Below are positions 1 to 9,269 of a stretch of DNA of 64,000 nt, piece by piece. The stretch is from Bacteroidia bacterium. GTDB lineage: Bacteria; Bacteroidota; Bacteroidia; Flavobacteriales_D; Cryomorphaceae. Position 1 is the stretch's first letter. Every line of letters starts with the position of its first letter. The notes below the pieces were generated by a model. That model was not told where the DNA came from and did not search any database. It saw nothing but the letters and a program-made list of their open reading frames with translations. The stretch spans positions 62,001 to 126,000 of the forward strand of contig JAUICL010000006.1 of NCBI GenBank assembly GCA_030427905.1, given 5' to 3'. Both the position numbers and the translations under genes were made by a program.

Positions 1-1026
1 ACTGCTCCAGCGGTACGCGTTAGAATTGATAATCCCATAGACTCGTCACTGAAGGCGTCAACATTCCGTATTCAATCTTTTGGATTTGCCGATACGGTGT
101 ATTATGTCAACAATGCACCATTTATCCAAAATACGTACGGGTTAGACCCTGCATTTGGAAACCAAGCGTTGCGCGTTTTGGGTGGAACCAACCCGGCTTC
201 GGGAAAAGCCTTTTTCGAGTTTAACACTATTAACCCGCAAACGCAGGCACTGGCCACAGGACCAGATGACGGCTTTTTGTTTCCAAATGATAGTACCGGT
301 CGGGGACAAGGGTTTGTGACCTACACTATCTCGGCGAAAGATGACTTGGAAGTGGGAACAGAATTCAAGAACAAAGCCGCCATCATATTTGATGAGAACG
401 AAATCATCGAGACCAATACTTGGACCAATGTCATATCAGGTGGAAATATGGATAGTGAAGTAGAATTCTTACCGGAGTTTAGCCCGGCAAACTTCTTGGT
501 TAGCTGGGTGAATCTGACACCAGCCTTTGGCCCACCGGTTCAGTCGTTCGATATTTATTACAGAGTGAAGGACGAAGGAAATTCGTGGAATTTGTGGCTC
601 GATAACACGCGGGCAATGTCGAAGCGATTCACCGGTGTAGAGGGAAAGACCTATCAGTTTAGGTCCGTAGCCAATGGAATTACATCGCGCGAATCGCTTG
701 GTGAATTGGAAGATGCCGAAACCACGGTTTTCAAGTTTAGCGGTAGCCTCGGCGACGACCATATGCTCATCTTTCCAAACCCAGCGACCGATTACACCCA
801 AGTGGCCTATCGCAGTCCTTCTGAAGGACACGGTATCCAGCTAGATATCAGTGATGCACAAGGGAGAATAGTAGATCAGCATAAGTTTGCAGCTGGCGGA
901 GCTGGCACGCAGTTCTTTATGCTCAACACGCGTAGCTACAATCCCGGTGTTTACATAGTCACCTTGCGAATGAACGGTTTCAAAGAAACAGCACGGCTTG
1001 TGGTAATCGGACAAAAAAGAGATTGA
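1..1026 (+). CDS. C-terminal part of a large secreted T9SS cargo protein (5' end outside window)
   Basis: The frame is open from the first base, so this is the last 341 residues of a longer protein. The first part resembles the repeat-type module common near the C-terminus of large Bacteroidota surface proteins, ending in a pattern like FDENEIIETNTW. A fibronectin-III-like segment follows (SFDIYYRV, then KTYQFRSVA). The last ~80 residues form a type A T9SS sorting domain: FPNPATDY near its start, then a GVYIVTLRMNG strand near the end. The family is normally exported through the Sec and T9SS pathways and is either surface-anchored or released. An adhesin-like or structural role is inference; the catalytic or binding part, if any, lies upstream of the window. 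Confidence 0.8.
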   Translation, partial: TAPAVRVRIDNPIDSSLKASTFRIQSFGFADTVYYVNNAPFIQNTYGLDPAFGNQALRVLGGTNPASGKAFFEFNTINPQTQALATGPDDGFLFPNDSTGRGQGFVTYTISAKDDLEVGTEFKNKAAIIFDENEIIETNTWTNVISGGNMDSEVEFLPEFSPANFLVSWVNLTPAFGPPVQSFDIYYRVKDEGNSWNLWLDNTRAMSKRFTGVEGKTYQFRSVANGITSRESLGELEDAETTVFKFSGSLGDDHMLIFPNPATDYTQVAYRSPSEGHGIQLDISDAQGRIVDQHKFAAGGAGTQFFMLNTRSYNPGVYIVTLRMNGFKETARLVVIGQKRD

Positions 1027-1121
1027 TACAGATGAAATAGATACTACCAAATCGCCACTGGCTATTCGGTGTGTGACATTCACCACTTCCTTCTCTCTCA
1101 ACAGATCTTAAACATGATCCC

Positions 1122-1180
1122 AGCCCTGACCATAAGAGTCAGGGCTAAAGTACCTAGCAGTCGCTGAAACCGGATGCAAT
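1122..1180. repeat. Dispersed hairpin repeat, copy 1
   Basis: A perfect 9-bp stem (AGCCCTGAC / GTCAGGGCT, loop CATAAGA, 1122-1146) is followed by about 35 bases that align with copy 2 at 4056-4115, including a shared GAAACCG element. The hairpin and its 3' flank are therefore repeated as one unit. It could act as a bidirectional terminator for the genes that converge here, but no clear T-run follows it. Confidence 0.6.
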
Positions 1181-1328
1181 GGTGTCTCATCCAAAAAATC
1201 CTGACAGGACGAAACATTAAAACGGGAAGTAAATCTAGCGCAGTCGATCCTTTGGATATTTCCATCAAGCCACTGTCCTGTTATGGGGCGAGTGCTGTTA
1301 AAACAAAGGTAATCAAGTATGTAGAGTT

Positions 1329-1436
1329 AATTTTTCACTTATAATTAATCGTTTTTCACTCCTTAAACCACAGAGCACTCAAAGCTCACAGAGAATCTCT
1401 GTGCAACTCTGTGACCTTCGTGCCTTTGTGGTGCCA
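1329..1436 (+). repeat. Dispersed intergenic repeat, copy A
   Basis: The first 32 bases (1329-1360) are identical to 3829-3860, exactly 2500 bases downstream in the same orientation. Similarity continues through a CACAGAG palindrome and a run of GTG/TTTGTG-rich sequence to about 1436. The unit starts with two TTTTTCACT-type direct repeats. Function is unknown. Confidence 0.75.
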
Positions 1437-1701
1437 ATAACAAGGCTGATACCTTTTCTTGATTTCAGAACAAGGAACAACGATTAACGATTTTAGAAGG
1501 AATACCGCAGCTCCGCCTCAGGCGGAAATACGGAGCAGCGGTCAACTTCAACACAGGAAATCTAACCCGTTTTTCACTGATTAAAACCCAGCGCATCTTT
1601 GTACATAATACTTGATACTTAATACAATCCATTGAAGAAACAGCCTTTACCCCAAAATTGAAGTCTACCCAATACCAAAGACTCACTACCCACGACCAAA
1701 A

Positions 1702-3624
1702 CTACCTAACAACCTGCACACATAACGCCTCTTGACGCGTTTGGCCAGACACGCCCACGGCTGTGATGGTCACAACGTATGAGCCTGTGGGGCTATTGGC
1801 GGGATCCCAAAGAAGAATCTCACCGTCTTCGTTGCTCGTGTTGCCGTTATGGACTTCTCTACCCCAGCGATCGTTGATAGTCCAGGAGAGATTTGATACT
1901 CCAGCGGTTTGAGCGATCAATTTATCGTTTCTGCCGTCGCTATTTGGGGTAATGATGTTTGGAAGAATAAGCTCCATACCCTGATCTACAAAAAGCGTAA
2001 AACTCGCCGTATCGGCGCACCAGTCTTCTTGACGGTGGGCGACGAGATCTATCTCGTAAACACCCGCGTCTTCAAAGACACGATGCACATCTTCTTGGTT
2101 CGAAAAAGGAATGCCGTTGACCAACCAAGTGAAATGAGTAGCTGAAAGAGAACTCTCATTCTCAAAGAATACCTCCAATGGCGTATATCCCGATTCTGGA
2201 CTTGGGGTAAAAGCAGCATCTTGAATGGGATTTAACGGCACGTGTACCAAGCTATCCCAGGTACAGCCATCTCTTGTTTCTAAGTGGAGCTGATAGGCTC
2301 CTGATGATAGCTCTGTAAATTGCCCGGTGGTATTCTCCAACTCATTTGCTGAGTACGTGATCGGCTCTGCTCCCGGGACGTTCAAAAGGTTTATCTCACC
2401 AGTGTTGGGCGGGCAAATGGTAGATGCTATCTCCACATTTTCTGGAACGGGATAATCGGTGACTTCGATGTGAACGGGTATAGTCTGGCTACACCCATCA
2501 TCATCCCACATACGCACTTGATACCACCCACTGCTATCGCGGTTGCAGATAGGGTTGGCCATACTTGGATCACTGAGCCCTTCTTCGGGCGTCCAGGCAT
2601 AGTGGGTATAACCCGCTTCGGCATTAAGCTGCATCTCGCCACCACGACAATAGCGATACTTGCGCTCAACAGACACATCCTTTACCGGGCATTCGGGGGT
2701 GTAGGTGAGGGTGAAGGCGGGGTGGGGGTTGCTCCAGCCACCTCCTAAACGATACATTTCAAGGTATTCTTGACCATTATTTAAATAGTCATTGATACGA
2801 ACAGTGGCATCGTGTCCAATAATTCTAGTATTCGCTGTGTCACCATTTAGTCCATTAGCCTGCCCTTCATGATACCAAAAACTACCTTGAGCCCCCAAAT
2901 AAGGAGGAATTACTTGATCTTCACCATATAGATCTCCAAGATGCTGGCTATTTAATAAAACACGGCTTTCATCACCGTCATAACCAGTAAGACGACTTGT
3001 AAATAGGGCTAGTACAACTGGGTGATTTGGGGCGTAACTTGGTGTATTGAACTCATACAGTTGTGGAATGTCTTGCTTCTGATCTGAAATGTAAATTCTG
3101 TTACAAATTGCCGAAGAAATACTAGGTGACTTGTAAAGAATGACTATGTACATGCTACACCAAGCCCAATTAGGTGAATGTTCGTAAAATGTCTGGGTTG
3201 GAAAATCAAGGAGAAGAGTGTCATCAAAAATCTCAAGCTCATCAGTAATATCTTGCGCATGTGGAGCGAAAAAATCACTCGAAGGATTATCTTCAATTTG
3301 TTCAGGACCTGATTGATTACCAATATTCCAATTAACTTGTACTCCATTTACTACAGTGTTGTGCGATTCAGGACGTCCATATCTAAAAGATACTACATAA
3401 GCTTTATATAACTCAAAATCATCTTGCCAGTTAATCAAACACTTATTACCCAATCCCGCACCACCATCTCGATTAACTCCTGCCACGGTAACCCCTCCTA
3501 CAAAACAATCTTCAGCAAATAGAATTTGAGCCTGCGTATTGTTAATTAAGCTGATTTGCAATACTATAGAAATGAATAAAAAGTACTGGAATTTCTCTAT
3601 CCGTTTCACTATCCTTCTGCACAT
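1702..3624 (-). CDS. Secreted PKD-domain protein with gliding-motility-type C-terminal domain
   Basis: I place the start at the ATG at 3624 (640 residues) rather than an upstream TTG. This gives a basic N-terminus, a hydrophobic stretch and a cleavage site near TQAQ at about residues 27-31. The central region has a PKD-like beta-sandwich (FTPSPESGYTPLEVFFEN, then FEDAGVYEIDLVA). The last ~90 residues match the gliding-motility-associated/type B T9SS C-terminal domain: LPNIITPNSDGRNDKL, INDRWGREV, and a closing GSYVVTITA strand. Such proteins are exported by T9SS and stay on or are shed from the surface. The N-terminal ~300 residues are not recognisable to me. Copies of an intergenic repeat lie on both sides of the gene. 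Confidence 0.8.
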   Translation of the reverse strand: MCRRIVKRIEKFQYFLFISIVLQISLINNTQAQILFAEDCFVGGVTVAGVNRDGGAGLGNKCLINWQDDFELYKAYVVSFRYGRPESHNTVVNGVQVNWNIGNQSGPEQIEDNPSSDFFAPHAQDITDELEIFDDTLLLDFPTQTFYEHSPNWAWCSMYIVILYKSPSISSAICNRIYISDQKQDIPQLYEFNTPSYAPNHPVVLALFTSRLTGYDGDESRVLLNSQHLGDLYGEDQVIPPYLGAQGSFWYHEGQANGLNGDTANTRIIGHDATVRINDYLNNGQEYLEMYRLGGGWSNPHPAFTLTYTPECPVKDVSVERKYRYCRGGEMQLNAEAGYTHYAWTPEEGLSDPSMANPICNRDSSGWYQVRMWDDDGCSQTIPVHIEVTDYPVPENVEIASTICPPNTGEINLLNVPGAEPITYSANELENTTGQFTELSSGAYQLHLETRDGCTWDSLVHVPLNPIQDAAFTPSPESGYTPLEVFFENESSLSATHFTWLVNGIPFSNQEDVHRVFEDAGVYEIDLVAHRQEDWCADTASFTLFVDQGMELILPNIITPNSDGRNDKLIAQTAGVSNLSWTINDRWGREVHNGNTSNEDGEILLWDPANSPTGSYVVTITAVGVSGQTRQEALCVQVVR

Positions 3625-3828
3625 GATTTTTTGTCTCTTTTTGCTTGGCAAATGTATGGAAAGGTGCTGGTTTAAAGGCTTGTTACTCGATTAACGGCAA
3701 GAATTCATAGATCAATGAGCTGATTTTGGCGTGGTGCTGTAACCTAAGTTTTGTAATAGCTACTTCGAACATCGGTGTTCAACATTCAATTTATTAAGGC
3801 GGTCAACATGAATCAAGGAAGTAGAACC

Positions 3829-3930
3829 AATTTTTCACTTATAATTAATCGTTTTTCACTTCTTAAACGACGGAGCACTCAAAGTTCACAGAGAACTCTG
3901 TGCAACTTTGTGCCCTTTGTGGCTCCTACG
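3829..3930 (+). repeat. Dispersed intergenic repeat, copy B
   Basis: The first 32 bases are identical to 1329-1360. A CACAGAG-AA-CTCTGTG palindrome and TTTGTG-rich sequence follow, diverging gradually from copy A. It has the same orientation as copy A, so the two copies flank the gene at 1702-3624 as direct repeats. Confidence 0.75.
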
Positions 3931-3933
3931 CTT

Positions 3934-3980
3934 ACCGCGTGCCGCCTTAGCTTCAGCGGTGGCGCAAGCTTCGGCGACAG
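3934..3980 (+). repeat. GC-rich dispersed element, forward copy
   Basis: About 46 bases beginning at ACCGCGTGCCGCC have their reverse complement at 60367-60412 with a single mismatch. The element has internal complementarity (CCGC...GCGG) and is much richer in GC than the surrounding spacer. No reading frame is convincing. It resembles a short palindromic intergenic repeat. Confidence 0.7.
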
Positions 3981-4055
3981 CGTGGTGCCTGTTTTATAGC
4001 CTGAATCTTTTCGACTTCAGATCAAGGAGCACCGATTGGCGTTTAGAAGTACACG

Positions 4056-4115
4056 AGCCCTGACCGTAAGCGTCAGGGCGTAAGATCCGAGCATTCGGTG
4101 AAACCGTGTGCGGTG
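4056..4115. repeat. Dispersed hairpin repeat, copy 2
   Basis: A perfect stem GCCCTGAC / GTCAGGGC (4057-4079, loop CGTAAGC) is followed by a flank that aligns with copy 1 at 1122-1180, sharing GAAACCG. The loop differs only at the outer positions from copy 1 (CNTAAGN in both). The first loop base and the stem are conserved, as expected if the fold matters. Confidence 0.6.
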
Positions 4116-4373
4116 GATGCGATCTAAGGTGAAGCCCTGTAAGGGCGAGACCAAACAAATGGCCAATAAATAATTGAAAATTGACAACAGCTAAACAGCG
4201 GTCAACATCAATAAGGGAAGTACAGTCTATTCCCCGACCATTTATTTGACTACACCTATCTCGATATAAGCGATATCAATCATTAAAATTCTACTCGGGG
4301 AGAACAATTCCATAAGTTTGTTGTAAAAATATGTACATACATATAATATCTATACATCAAATAAAGATTCAAC

Positions 4374-4910
4374 ATGGAAACCGCAGTAAAGACAACATGG
4401 GCAATTGACCCAACCCACAGTGAAGTACAATTCAAAGTAAAGCACCTGGTGATCTCAACCGTGACAGGGCAGTTCAATAAATTCGACGGAAGCCTGACTA
4501 CCGATAGCGAAGATTTCTCAGGTGCAGAAGCTAGTTTTTCGCTCGACGTGAGCAGCATTGACACAAACGTTGCCGATAGAGATGCCCACCTTAAATCAGA
4601 CGATTTCTTCGCAGCTGATAAGTATCCACAGATCACCTTCAAAAATGGTAAACTGGAAAAGTCAGGAGAAGATTACAGCTTGACTGGTGATTTGACCATC
4701 CGCGATGTGACTAAGAGAATTACCCTCGACGTAGAGCTAGGTGGGGTGATGGTTGACCCTTATGGTCAGACCAAAGCCGGATTTGAAATCACAGGAAAAA
4801 TAAACAGAAAGGAATTTGGCCTAAACTGGAACGGAGTGACCGATGCTGGTGGAGTAGTGGTAAGCGATCAGGTTAAACTCCAACTGAGTGTGCAAGTGGT
4901 GAAGGGATAA
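4374..4910 (+). CDS. YceI family lipid-binding-like protein
   Basis: The 178 residues match the YceI family along their full length: a WAIDPTHSEVQFKVKHL start, the GxF block (TVTGQFNKFDGSL), VADRDAHLKSDDFF, and a C-terminal NRKEFGLNWN followed by VVVSDQVKL. The family fold is a lipocalin-like barrel that binds long isoprenoid or fatty molecules. There is no signal peptide, so this copy should be cytoplasmic, as in many Bacteroidota. It stands alone, with a 749-base spacer upstream and a terminator directly after it. The ligand cannot be deduced from sequence. Confidence 0.93.
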   Translation: METAVKTTWAIDPTHSEVQFKVKHLVISTVTGQFNKFDGSLTTDSEDFSGAEASFSLDVSSIDTNVADRDAHLKSDDFFAADKYPQITFKNGKLEKSGEDYSLTGDLTIRDVTKRITLDVELGGVMVDPYGQTKAGFEITGKINRKEFGLNWNGVTDAGGVVVSDQVKLQLSVQVVKG

Positions 4911-4947
4911 ATTCCAAACCAAGGTTCTTGCAGAAGAACAGACTTCG

Positions 4948-4988
4948 AAAAGCGGAAAGAACGACATGTTCCTTCCGCTTTTACTTTT
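4948..4988 (+). terminator. Rho-independent terminator after the YceI-like gene
   Basis: A 10-bp stem AAAAGCGGAA / TTCCGCTTTT (4948-4957 and 4973-4982) is followed by TACTTTTTGG. It sits 38 bases after the stop codon. Confidence 0.8.
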
Positions 4989-5063
4989 TGGAAAGTGAAG
5001 TAGAATCTCAAAATCTACGAGCAGCCTTATCATAAATCGAACGTCAATAAACTAAAGAGAGTT

Positions 5064-6725
5064 ATGATGTTTAAGAGAACTGGGATATTGAACTTTGGAT
5101 TAGTCGTATTTGGAGTAGTGTTTGGCTTTCCAATTTGGGCGCAGACGATCAATTTAGATCTGACTCAGTCGTTTCAGGCCATAGATCGCTGGGAAAATGG
5201 ATGCTTTTTGCCATCTGGCCTTAACGCGTATGTGATGGATGATTTGGTTGATCTGACGGTCGATACCCTAAGGGTAAACAGGTTGCGTCTGGAAGTACGC
5301 TCGGGAACAGAGCACCCAGATGACAATTACCAGCTCTATTCTGATAGTACCATAGATTACAACACCTGGCGTAGTTTGCGCTATGCTACAGTCAATGACA
5401 ACGATGATCCATTTGACATCAATTGGGCTGGATTTCACTTCACCGAGTTAGATGAGCGGATTGAAGATATTTTGATCCCAATTCGGAATCGGTTGATTGA
5501 GAACGGCTCAGATTTATACATTAACTTGTGTTTTGTTGCCTTCACGGCACAATTGAATGATGGAGCTGGTGGTACGATCATTCATCAGGATCCGGAAGAA
5601 TACGCAGAGTTCATCCAGGCTGTATTTATACATATGGAGTCTACGTATGGCTTCGTTCCAGATGGAGTCGAGATTATTCTCGAACCCAATGTGGCCGACT
5701 TTGGAAACGGCACATTGGTGGGGCAATGTCTTGTGGCTACCGGTGACAGGCTCAGCGGTTTGGGCTATAATCCGGATTACATTGCTTGCTCAAATACCAA
5801 TCTAAATGGAGCGATTAACTTTTACCCCAGTTTTTCGGCAGTGCCAGGTGTTGAAGAGTATTGGTCAGAATATTCGTTTCACGCGTACGCAGGAAGAACA
5901 GATGACAACTTAATTCAGATCGCGTCAAACGCGGCTGAAAGTGGCGTCAAGACATCCATGCTTGAGTGGTGGGCCAACGGAAACACGTATCGCTTTCTTC
6001 ACGATTGTTTGAAGTTGGCAAACCTTTCTACGTTCCAGTTCAAAGGCTCATTCGGAGCTGTGGGCAATGATTGGAATAATGGGCTATTGAAGATTACGGA
6101 AAATGGCACAAACGATTTCTCACTTGAACTTCAGCGACCAACCAAGTATTTCCGCCACTATTTCAAATTGCTCCACCCCGGGGCTGTGCGCTTTGAAGCA
6201 TCATCGGATATGGATCAATTCGATCCTGTACTTTTTGTGAATCCCGATGGACACCTGGTGATGAATATTAACGCCTTGGCAGGCGGAACTTTAAGCGTTC
6301 AAGGTCTCCCTCCGGGTACTTACCGCACCATTACTTCGCTCGGCGATGGCAAGCAAGAGCCTAACCCCTATTGGGAGGTGAGTTCTGTGGATACCATTCA
6401 GGATGGCGAAAGCATGAGTGTCACTATTCAAGACGAAGGTGTCGTTTCAATTGTCCAACTGTCTTCTATCGTGAATAGTACCAGTTTGATGAAATTCGAA
6501 GAATCTGGGTTTAAAGCGTACGCCGATCGAAACACAGTCGTTGTTGAAGCTCTCCGAGACGAACCCATTGAAGATGTGCAGATCTTTTTACTGAATGGAC
6601 AAAGTGTTGGGCTTCACGAAAACATCAACGATCGAAAGGTTTTCATCGATGTAGAAGGCGTGAGCGGGCAAATCGTGGTGATTCAAGTGAATGGGGTTTA
6701 TGCGAGTAAGCTTTTTATCGACTAG
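5064..6725 (+). CDS. Secreted GH30-like (clan GH-A) glycoside hydrolase with a T9SS-like tail
   Basis: A 553-residue protein with a signal peptide (hydrophobic run, cleavage after IWAQ, residue 27). The catalytic barrel has two candidate acids: E207 in IILEPN and E301 in MLEWW, 94 residues apart and each after a beta-strand, as in GH-A enzymes. SFHAYAG (271-277) fits the barrel strand that carries a His in these families. A beta-sandwich follows (HLVMNINALAGG, VTIQDEGVVSIV), as in GH30. The last ~80 residues resemble a divergent type A T9SS domain. Oddly, the residue before the acid/base candidate is Leu where GH-A enzymes usually have Asn. The substrate is not predictable; an algal polysaccharide is a guess. 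Confidence 0.65.
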   Translation: MMFKRTGILNFGLVVFGVVFGFPIWAQTINLDLTQSFQAIDRWENGCFLPSGLNAYVMDDLVDLTVDTLRVNRLRLEVRSGTEHPDDNYQLYSDSTIDYNTWRSLRYATVNDNDDPFDINWAGFHFTELDERIEDILIPIRNRLIENGSDLYINLCFVAFTAQLNDGAGGTIIHQDPEEYAEFIQAVFIHMESTYGFVPDGVEIILEPNVADFGNGTLVGQCLVATGDRLSGLGYNPDYIACSNTNLNGAINFYPSFSAVPGVEEYWSEYSFHAYAGRTDDNLIQIASNAAESGVKTSMLEWWANGNTYRFLHDCLKLANLSTFQFKGSFGAVGNDWNNGLLKITENGTNDFSLELQRPTKYFRHYFKLLHPGAVRFEASSDMDQFDPVLFVNPDGHLVMNINALAGGTLSVQGLPPGTYRTITSLGDGKQEPNPYWEVSSVDTIQDGESMSVTIQDEGVVSIVQLSSIVNSTSLMKFEESGFKAYADRNTVVVEALRDEPIEDVQIFLLNGQSVGLHENINDRKVFIDVEGVSGQIVVIQVNGVYASKLFID

Positions 6726-6998
6726 GCTCTGAATGTTATCCATTGTCTGGGTTACACGAATAGCTAAAAGGATGCACCTGTACTTCGCGTAGGCATCCTG
6801 AGCGTGTTGGGCTGGGGTGAGACAAGGATTTTCTTCCATTGGGAGTAACCCGCGTTTAGGCCTTCTCTCACTAATTAGCTTTTGGGAAAAGATTTTCTCA
6901 CTCTGGTTTACACCTATTAGTGGAGGAGTATTTGACGAATGCCAATCCAACTTTATCCAACGCTTGTCCGTCTATAAGGTGCCCATGAAATTTAGTCT

Positions 6999-7841
6999 AT
7001 GATTCCCATTCACGACTTCGTTCAAAAAAACACCCAGGCTATCAGAGTCGTGAAGCTCAGTTCCCTGACCAGTTATGATACCACCGAACCACATCGGCAT
7101 CAGTACTTTGAGCTTTTTATTTTTGATCGGGGTATGGGGGTTCACGATATCGATTTTCAACCGTTTCCCATTCAATCGGCGAGCGTACACATCGTAGCTC
7201 CTGGTGTAGTGCACCAAGTACGAAGAGAACTTGACACAAATGGCTACGTCATTTTATTCGATATTTCGGCTATTGATGAGCACACGCCTACATCAGACTT
7301 TTTGTACGACCACCTTTGTTACGACGTAAGTGAACTGAGTCCGATTTACCTTTTTGAAGGTGAGTTGGCTCAGAGTATGCTGGACACGGCAGAAACCCTC
7401 TATACTGACTACAATTCGAAAAAGCCGCTACGAGCGGAATTTTTAAAGAACCACTTAAATCTGATCTGTATTCACTGTATGCGGAATCAGCAGTACGCTC
7501 TATCACCTGGTGTTGCGGGAAATCAGGTGTACAGAGAGTTCAGAAAACTGCTCAGAAGTAATTTCAAGACCATCAAGAAAGTAGGTGAGTACGCCGATGT
7601 GCTGGGACTATCCGAAAAGAAACTCAACGAGATTGTAAGCTCAAAATCGGGAATGTCGTGCAGCGCCCTGATCAAAAAGCAAATTGTGCTAGAAGCAAAA
7701 AGACTGCTCAATACTGATCTCACTGCCAAAGAAGTGGCCTACGAACTCCAGTTTGACGATCCCGCACACTTTTCTAAATTCTTTAAAACCCAAACGGGAC
7801 AGAACCCTTCGCAATTCCAAAAAGTACAAGTTTCTCGCTGA
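6999..7841 (+). CDS. AraC-family transcriptional regulator with cupin sensor domain
   Basis: The 280 residues have an AraC layout. The N-terminal cupin domain contains HRHQYFELFIFDRG and VAPGVVHQV, the usual ligand-pocket strands. The C-terminal double helix-turn-helix covers about residues 180-277 and ends in the family signature FDDPAHFSKFFKTQTGQNPSQF. It should bind DNA and respond to a small molecule. It has the same orientation as the T9SS Asp-box gene 54 bases downstream and the GH30-like gene upstream; a regulatory link to the glycosidase is plausible but is not shown by the sequence. Confidence 0.92.
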   Translation: MIPIHDFVQKNTQAIRVVKLSSLTSYDTTEPHRHQYFELFIFDRGMGVHDIDFQPFPIQSASVHIVAPGVVHQVRRELDTNGYVILFDISAIDEHTPTSDFLYDHLCYDVSELSPIYLFEGELAQSMLDTAETLYTDYNSKKPLRAEFLKNHLNLICIHCMRNQQYALSPGVAGNQVYREFRKLLRSNFKTIKKVGEYADVLGLSEKKLNEIVSSKSGMSCSALIKKQIVLEAKRLLNTDLTAKEVAYELQFDDPAHFSKFFKTQTGQNPSQFQKVQVSR

Positions 7842-7872
7842 TTTCTACATGTTCTACCTTAGTGGCCTGCCA

Positions 7873-7880
7873 TACATTTG
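7873..7880 (+). promoter_or_regulatory. Bacteroidota-type -7 element (TACATTTG)
   Basis: TACATTTG fits TAnnTTTG and lies 15 bases before the ATG at 7896. There is no good TTG at the expected -33 distance, so this is a partial promoter match. Confidence 0.4.
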
Positions 7881-7895
7881 GGTAAAACTTAAATT

Positions 7896-9149
7896 ATGAA
7901 ACCAATTTTTACTTTCATTTTGCTGGCGCTATCCACCTTGGGGATCAGCCAAAACACGTGGACAGAGATTCCAACCAATACAAACAAAAAGCTCCGAACC
8001 ATTTCTTTTGGTAGCTCAGAAGTGGGGTATGTCGGCGGGAACGATAGCCTACTTTTGAAAACCGTAGATGGTGGGATTACCTGGACGGAACTGCCCTATA
8101 CAGGTGTAGAGTTCTTTCCTGGCGGTAGAAATATTGTAAAGCTCAACTTTGTGACAGAAGATGTCGGCTTTATGGCTGTTGGACCATACTCTGGTACATA
8201 CAAAACGACGGATGGTGGCATGAGCTGGACTCTAGTTACCAACCCGGGAAATATGTGCTACAACCAAGGTTTATACTTCTGGGATGAGCAAACGGGCTTT
8301 ATCGGTGGATCGGGTTGTTTTGAAGCCGAGCTGATTGCAAGTTACGCTGACGGGGAGACTGAATTGGCAGAGATAAATCCGCAGTCGTTTACAGATGGCC
8401 TGGTAGTCGATATCGATTTTCTGGATGAGAACTACGGACTAGCGGCCAGCACCGATGGCGATATTTTGAAGACCATAGATGGCGGACTCTCCTGGACTCG
8501 AATCACCGTGGCAGATGATCATGAACTGACTTCGGTAGAAATCATCAATGATACCCTGGCATACGCCGGTTTTATCGATCACTTGAGTGGTGGATTTGGC
8601 CCACTCGTATCGCACGATGCAGGTGAATCTTGGATGGGTATTGTAGAGCTGGCTACCTTCTTTTACCCTGATTACAACGATTTTTACGATTCTGAGTTGG
8701 GTAGTATCTACATCGCGGCTAAGCCCGAGTCACCTGGTATCGGTTTGCTGTTTGAGCACAACGATGAAGTGGGGTGGGGATGGTACGAAGTTGCACATCC
8801 ACTTAACGGAATTAGTGGCTACAACGAGAACATCGTCTTTGCCGTTGGCGATAGCGGTTTGGTGGTCACCAATCTCGAAGTGAGTTTGGGAATAGAGTCG
8901 AATAGCCCGAGTAGCGATGGACTCAAAACGTATTCCAATCCAGTACGAGATGAGCTGAGTTTTACACTCGATGCTGACAATCCAGGTACGCCAGTTCAGC
9001 TCGAAGTCCTCGACTTACGCGGCCGACTCATTTTGCATGAATCTACCCTTTCCCGAACGATGGATGTTCGAGCCTTAAGTCCGGGAATCTATGTGGTCAA
9101 AGTTTATTCAAATGGAACCGTCTACACCAGTCGGGTAGTGAAGGAGTGA
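7896..9149 (+). CDS. T9SS-secreted Asp-box (YCF48/BNR-type) beta-propeller protein
   Basis: 417 residues with a short signal peptide (cleavage near LGISQ). Repeated Asp-box motifs (TVDGGITW, TTDGGMSW, TIDGGLSW, SHDAGESW) together with VGYVGG/TGFIGG strands indicate a beta-propeller of the YCF48/sialidase-like class. The C-terminal ~75 residues form a type A T9SS sorting domain (YSNPVRDELSF, then SPGIYVVKVYSNG). No glycosidase active-site residues are recognisable, so an enzyme activity should not be assumed. It is a surface or secreted protein of unknown ligand. Confidence 0.85.
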   Translation: MKPIFTFILLALSTLGISQNTWTEIPTNTNKKLRTISFGSSEVGYVGGNDSLLLKTVDGGITWTELPYTGVEFFPGGRNIVKLNFVTEDVGFMAVGPYSGTYKTTDGGMSWTLVTNPGNMCYNQGLYFWDEQTGFIGGSGCFEAELIASYADGETELAEINPQSFTDGLVVDIDFLDENYGLAASTDGDILKTIDGGLSWTRITVADDHELTSVEIINDTLAYAGFIDHLSGGFGPLVSHDAGESWMGIVELATFFYPDYNDFYDSELGSIYIAAKPESPGIGLLFEHNDEVGWGWYEVAHPLNGISGYNENIVFAVGDSGLVVTNLEVSLGIESNSPSSDGLKTYSNPVRDELSFTLDADNPGTPVQLEVLDLRGRLILHESTLSRTMDVRALSPGIYVVKVYSNGTVYTSRVVKE

Positions 9150-9269
9150 TGGGTGCTTAATTTAAGATCTTTTTTTGGTGGAAGGTCCAGGGCTGTTTTC
9201 TCCGTAGTTTTTCATGGATGATTGTGGCTTTGTTGCGGGAAATGAGTCTACCTTTCTTATTTTCAGCAC

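Larger units (their letters stand above)
1027..1701. other. Repeat-bearing intergenic spacer, no gene
   Basis: This 675-base spacer lies between convergent genes. It has no credible coding sequence. It holds hairpins at 1122-1146 and 1512-1526 (TCCGCC-TCA-GGCGGA-type palindrome), a palindrome CACAGAGA-A-TCTCTGTG near 1388-1404, and blocks shared with the spacer at 3625-4373. A short element beginning GCGGTCAAC occurs here at about 1538 and again at about 3799 and 4198. Confidence 0.6.
3625..4373. other. Repeat-rich intergenic spacer, no gene
   Basis: This 749-base spacer separates two divergent genes. It contains copy B of the dispersed repeat (3829-3930), a GC-rich 46-base element (3934-3980) that recurs inverted near 60.4 kb, hairpin copy 2 (4056-4079) and a second small palindrome GCCCT-GTA-AGGGC near 4133. 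The last 60 bases before the YceI-like gene are AT-rich and include the palindrome TATGTACATA near 4330, a possible regulatory site. Confidence 0.55.

Noticed and set aside
469-831. 120-codon minus-strand frame inside the first gene
   Set aside because: It is antisense to a clear T9SS cargo gene and has no protein-like features.
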